In this document: in pieces, positions 4,618 through 6,668 of the stretch
Position numbering within the stretch: position 1 is the stretch's first letter
Layout: the number at the start of each line of letters is the position of its first letter
From: Deltaproteobacteria bacterium
GTDB taxonomy: Bacteria; Desulfobacterota; Desulfobacteria; Desulfobacterales; JAFDCJ01
Reading direction: 5' to 3'
NCBI GenBank assembly: GCA_024277475.1
Contig: JAJRVC010000536.1
Coordinates: 1 to 6,668, forward strand
Length of the DNA stretch: 6,668 nucleotides
Notes under the pieces: model-generated
Told to the model about the DNA's origin: nothing
What the model saw: the letters and a program-made list of their open reading frames with translations, nothing else
Database searches by the model: none
Translations under genes and position numbers: made by a program

Positions 4618-6668
4618 ATGAAATCGACTAATTTCGAATTTTTAAGAGAAAGGTGGCCGGAGCTGGCGAGCCTGGGTGGTTTTGCCGAACATTATGCTGC
4701 AACTGATCCCGCCGGCGCCATGGTCAAATTAAGAACCTTTGTCGAATCCATGATTCAGCGGTTTTACAATGAAAAAGGGCTGCCAAGACCTTTTTCAAGT
4801 TTGTTATATGATCTGATGACATCGAATGAATTCAAAGCGGCGGTCCCTGCGGTGATCATAAATGCGTTGCATTCGATCCGCAAGGTTGGCAACCGGGCTG
4901 CGCATGGAACAAAGATTTCAGCTATCACGGCCCAGGAGCATTTAAAAAATGCGTTTGATCTGGGGCGCTGGCTGTATCTCATCAGTGGTGGAAGCAGAGA
5001 AAATTGTCCTGATTTTCAATTGCCCGCGGCCCCGAAAAAAGACGATGTTTTTTCAGGGGCGGATGAAGCAGGTAAGCGTTTGCTGAGAAAAGAGCTTTCC
5101 TCCCAAGAAATTGAAATGCAAGCGCTGCTGGCAGAGCTTGAATCAGCCCGTTTGAAAACTCAGCTGGCGGAGAAGAAAATCGAAGACCTCGAAGCCATCC
5201 TGTCAAGCGGCAAATCAGCTGCAGATGCCCTGGGTTTTGATGAAGCCTCAACCCGCAAGCGTCTGATCGATATTGAGTTGGTGGCTGTCGGCTGGAACGT
5301 TGCTGCCGATGGTGCTGATACCGCTGAAGTCACACAGGAAGAAGAAATTCGGCACCAGCCCACCAAAACCGGCATCGGATATGCGGATTATGTCCTCTGG
5401 GACGACAATGGTCTGCCGCTGGCCGTCATCGAAGCCAAGAAAACTGCCAAATCCGCAGAATTGGGGCAGGAACAGGCCCGTCTATATGCAGATGGACTGG
5501 AAAAAATGCATGGCCGGCGACCGGTCATTTTTTATACCAACGGTTTTGAAATCTATATATGGGATGACGGCCAGGGGTATCCGCCCAGGAAAATTTTCGG
5601 TTTTTATTCCAAAGACAGTTTGCAGTACCTGCTTTACAAGAGAAAACACCGTCTGGCCCTTGATAAAATCGCCTCAAAGTCCGAAATTGTCGATCGCCTT
5701 TATCAGATCGAAGCCATCAAAAGAGTTAGCGAGAAATTTTCCGATAAGCGCCGTAAAGCGCTGCTGGTTCAGGCCACCGGAACGGGTAAGACCCGCGTGG
5801 CGATTGCGCTGACCGACCTGTTGAACCGGGCCAGCTGGGTCAAACGGGTGCTTTTTTTATGCGATCGTAAAGAGCTCAGAAAGCAGGCCAAGAATGCCTA
5901 TAACAATTTCTTGAACGAACCGATGACCGTCGTATCGGCCGGTACGGCCAAAGATCGGGACAAAAGAATATATCTGGCCACCTATCCGGCCATGAATAAG
6001 ATTTTTCAATCATTCGATGTCGGTTTTTTCGACCTGGTCATTGCCGATGAATCGCATCGCAGCATTTATAACCGCTACCAGGATATGTTTCGTTATTTCG
6101 ATTGTCTTCAGGTCGGTCTGACCGCCACTCCGGTTGATTTTATTTCCCGCAATACATTCAAAATCTTCGATTGTCCCGATAAAACGCCCACGGCCTATTA
6201 CCCCCTCGACGAAGCGGTTGAAGAAGGCTATCTGGTTCCCTATGAGGTTTATACCCACACGACTCAATTCCTGCGTGAGGGAATCAAATACAAGGATTTA
6301 AGCGAACGGCAGAAGCGGCAGCTCGAAGAGGACGGCGAAGATCCGGCTGATTTTGACTATGAAAACCATCAGATCGATAAACAGATCTTCAATCGGGATA
6401 CCAATCGGACGATTCTGCGGAACCTGATGGAAAACGGCATTCAGGACGAAACCGGCCAGTACCCGGGTAAAACCATCGTCTTTGCCCGTAATCACAACCA
6501 TGCGGTTCTTATGGCTGAAGTGTTCAACGAGTTATTTCCCCAATATGGCGGAAAGTTCTGCCGGGTGATTGACCACTATGATCCCCGGGCCGAACAACTG
6601 ATCGATGATTTCAAAAGCGCCAAAGACAGCGATCCGCGGATTGCCATATCGGTAGACATGCTCGATAC
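4618..6668 (+). CDS. hsdR: Type I restriction enzyme R subunit (HsdR), partial at the right edge
   Basis: 683 codons are visible and the frame runs off the window. Domains in order: an N-terminal DUF4145-type helical domain (about 5-122; FAEHYAATDP then HSIRKVGNRAAHG 85-97); a predicted coiled coil (about 155-197); the HsdR nuclease domain with PD-(D/E)xK residues D257, E272 and K274, and the type I signature QxxxY at Q286/Y290; an SF2 helicase/translocase with Walker A ATGTGKT 386-392, DESH at 477-480 and LTATP at 501-505; and the start of the second RecA-like domain (KTIVFARNHNHA 618-629). HsdR translocates DNA by ATP hydrolysis and cleaves it as part of the HsdR2M2S complex when recognition sites are unmethylated. 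The fold order resembles EcoEI-type R subunits. Methylase and specificity genes are expected to the right but are not visible. An in-frame ATG at 4603 would add five residues and would sit at the predicted transcription start (leaderless). I chose 4618, where the conserved-looking FEFLRERWP begins, but neither start has a ribosome site. No stop or frameshift is seen in the visible part. Confidence 0.92.
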   Translation, partial: MKSTNFEFLRERWPELASLGGFAEHYAATDPAGAMVKLRTFVESMIQRFYNEKGLPRPFSSLLYDLMTSNEFKAAVPAVIINALHSIRKVGNRAAHGTKISAITAQEHLKNAFDLGRWLYLISGGSRENCPDFQLPAAPKKDDVFSGADEAGKRLLRKELSSQEIEMQALLAELESARLKTQLAEKKIEDLEAILSSGKSAADALGFDEASTRKRLIDIELVAVGWNVAADGADTAEVTQEEEIRHQPTKTGIGYADYVLWDDNGLPLAVIEAKKTAKSAELGQEQARLYADGLEKMHGRRPVIFYTNGFEIYIWDDGQGYPPRKIFGFYSKDSLQYLLYKRKHRLALDKIASKSEIVDRLYQIEAIKRVSEKFSDKRRKALLVQATGTGKTRVAIALTDLLNRASWVKRVLFLCDRKELRKQAKNAYNNFLNEPMTVVSAGTAKDRDKRIYLATYPAMNKIFQSFDVGFFDLVIADESHRSIYNRYQDMFRYFDCLQVGLTATPVDFISRNTFKIFDCPDKTPTAYYPLDEAVEEGYLVPYEVYTHTTQFLREGIKYKDLSERQKRQLEEDGEDPADFDYENHQIDKQIFNRDTNRTILRNLMENGIQDETGQYPGKTIVFARNHNHAVLMAEVFNELFPQYGGKFCRVIDHYDPRAEQLIDDFKSAKDSDPRIAISVDMLD

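Noticed and set aside
5273..5812. 179-codon plus-strand frame in another phase
   Set aside because: It overlaps the HsdR nuclease domain, where D257, E272/K274 and QxxxY show the true frame.
1..6668. CRISPR array or cas genes, prompted by the CARF-like domain
   Set aside because: No evenly spaced repeats and no Cas proteins are visible in the window. The CARF link is to a sigma-54 activator only.

Overview
The window looks like accessory chromosome from a Gram-negative bacterium of moderate GC content. Three things point there: a textbook sigma-54 (RpoN) promoter, a bacterial enhancer-binding protein, and a Tat-exported flavoprotein. A sulfate-reducing or related Desulfobacterota host would fit the gene styles, but this is a guess from protein character and no taxonomic marker is present.

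Left edge to about 2.4 kb. A short partial reading frame (to 160) may be the end of a small Cys-containing, possibly exported protein. An AT-rich gap follows. Then, on the minus strand, comes a two-gene translationally coupled unit: a Tat-signal FAD-dependent oxidoreductase of the phytoene desaturase / carotenoid isomerase-like family (2408 down to 780), overlapped through ATGA by a small 2TM-domain membrane protein (783 down to 334). A plausible intrinsic terminator lies 3 nt past its stop codon.

Middle, 2.4-3.07 kb. This is a largely non-coding divergent region carrying one 76-codon gene (2754-2984). It appears to be a miniaturised version of a much longer family: its first nine residues resemble the family's usual N-terminus and the rest resembles its C-terminus, with nothing between.

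Right half, 3.07 kb to the end. This is the most interesting part. A 500-residue regulator (3069-4571) has an N-terminal CARF-like sensor, a complete sigma-54 AAA+ activator domain (Walker A, GAFTGA loop, Walker B) and a C-terminal Fis-like helix-turn-helix. That is the RtcR architecture, but with no RNA-repair genes (rtcB/rtcA) in view. Two bases after its stop codon lies an essentially perfect -24/-12 sigma-54 promoter (4574-4590). It points directly into a type I restriction endonuclease subunit (HsdR; 4618 to beyond the right edge) with DUF4145, coiled-coil, PD-(D/E)xK nuclease and SF2 helicase regions.

The reading I favour is a ligand-gated, sigma-54-controlled restriction system. A CARF domain would sense a nucleotide or RNA-end signal, relieve inhibition of the AAA+ domain, and switch on hsdR and presumably hsdM/hsdS further right. 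The domains and the promoter can be read directly from the sequence. The signal, the regulation and the defence role are inference.
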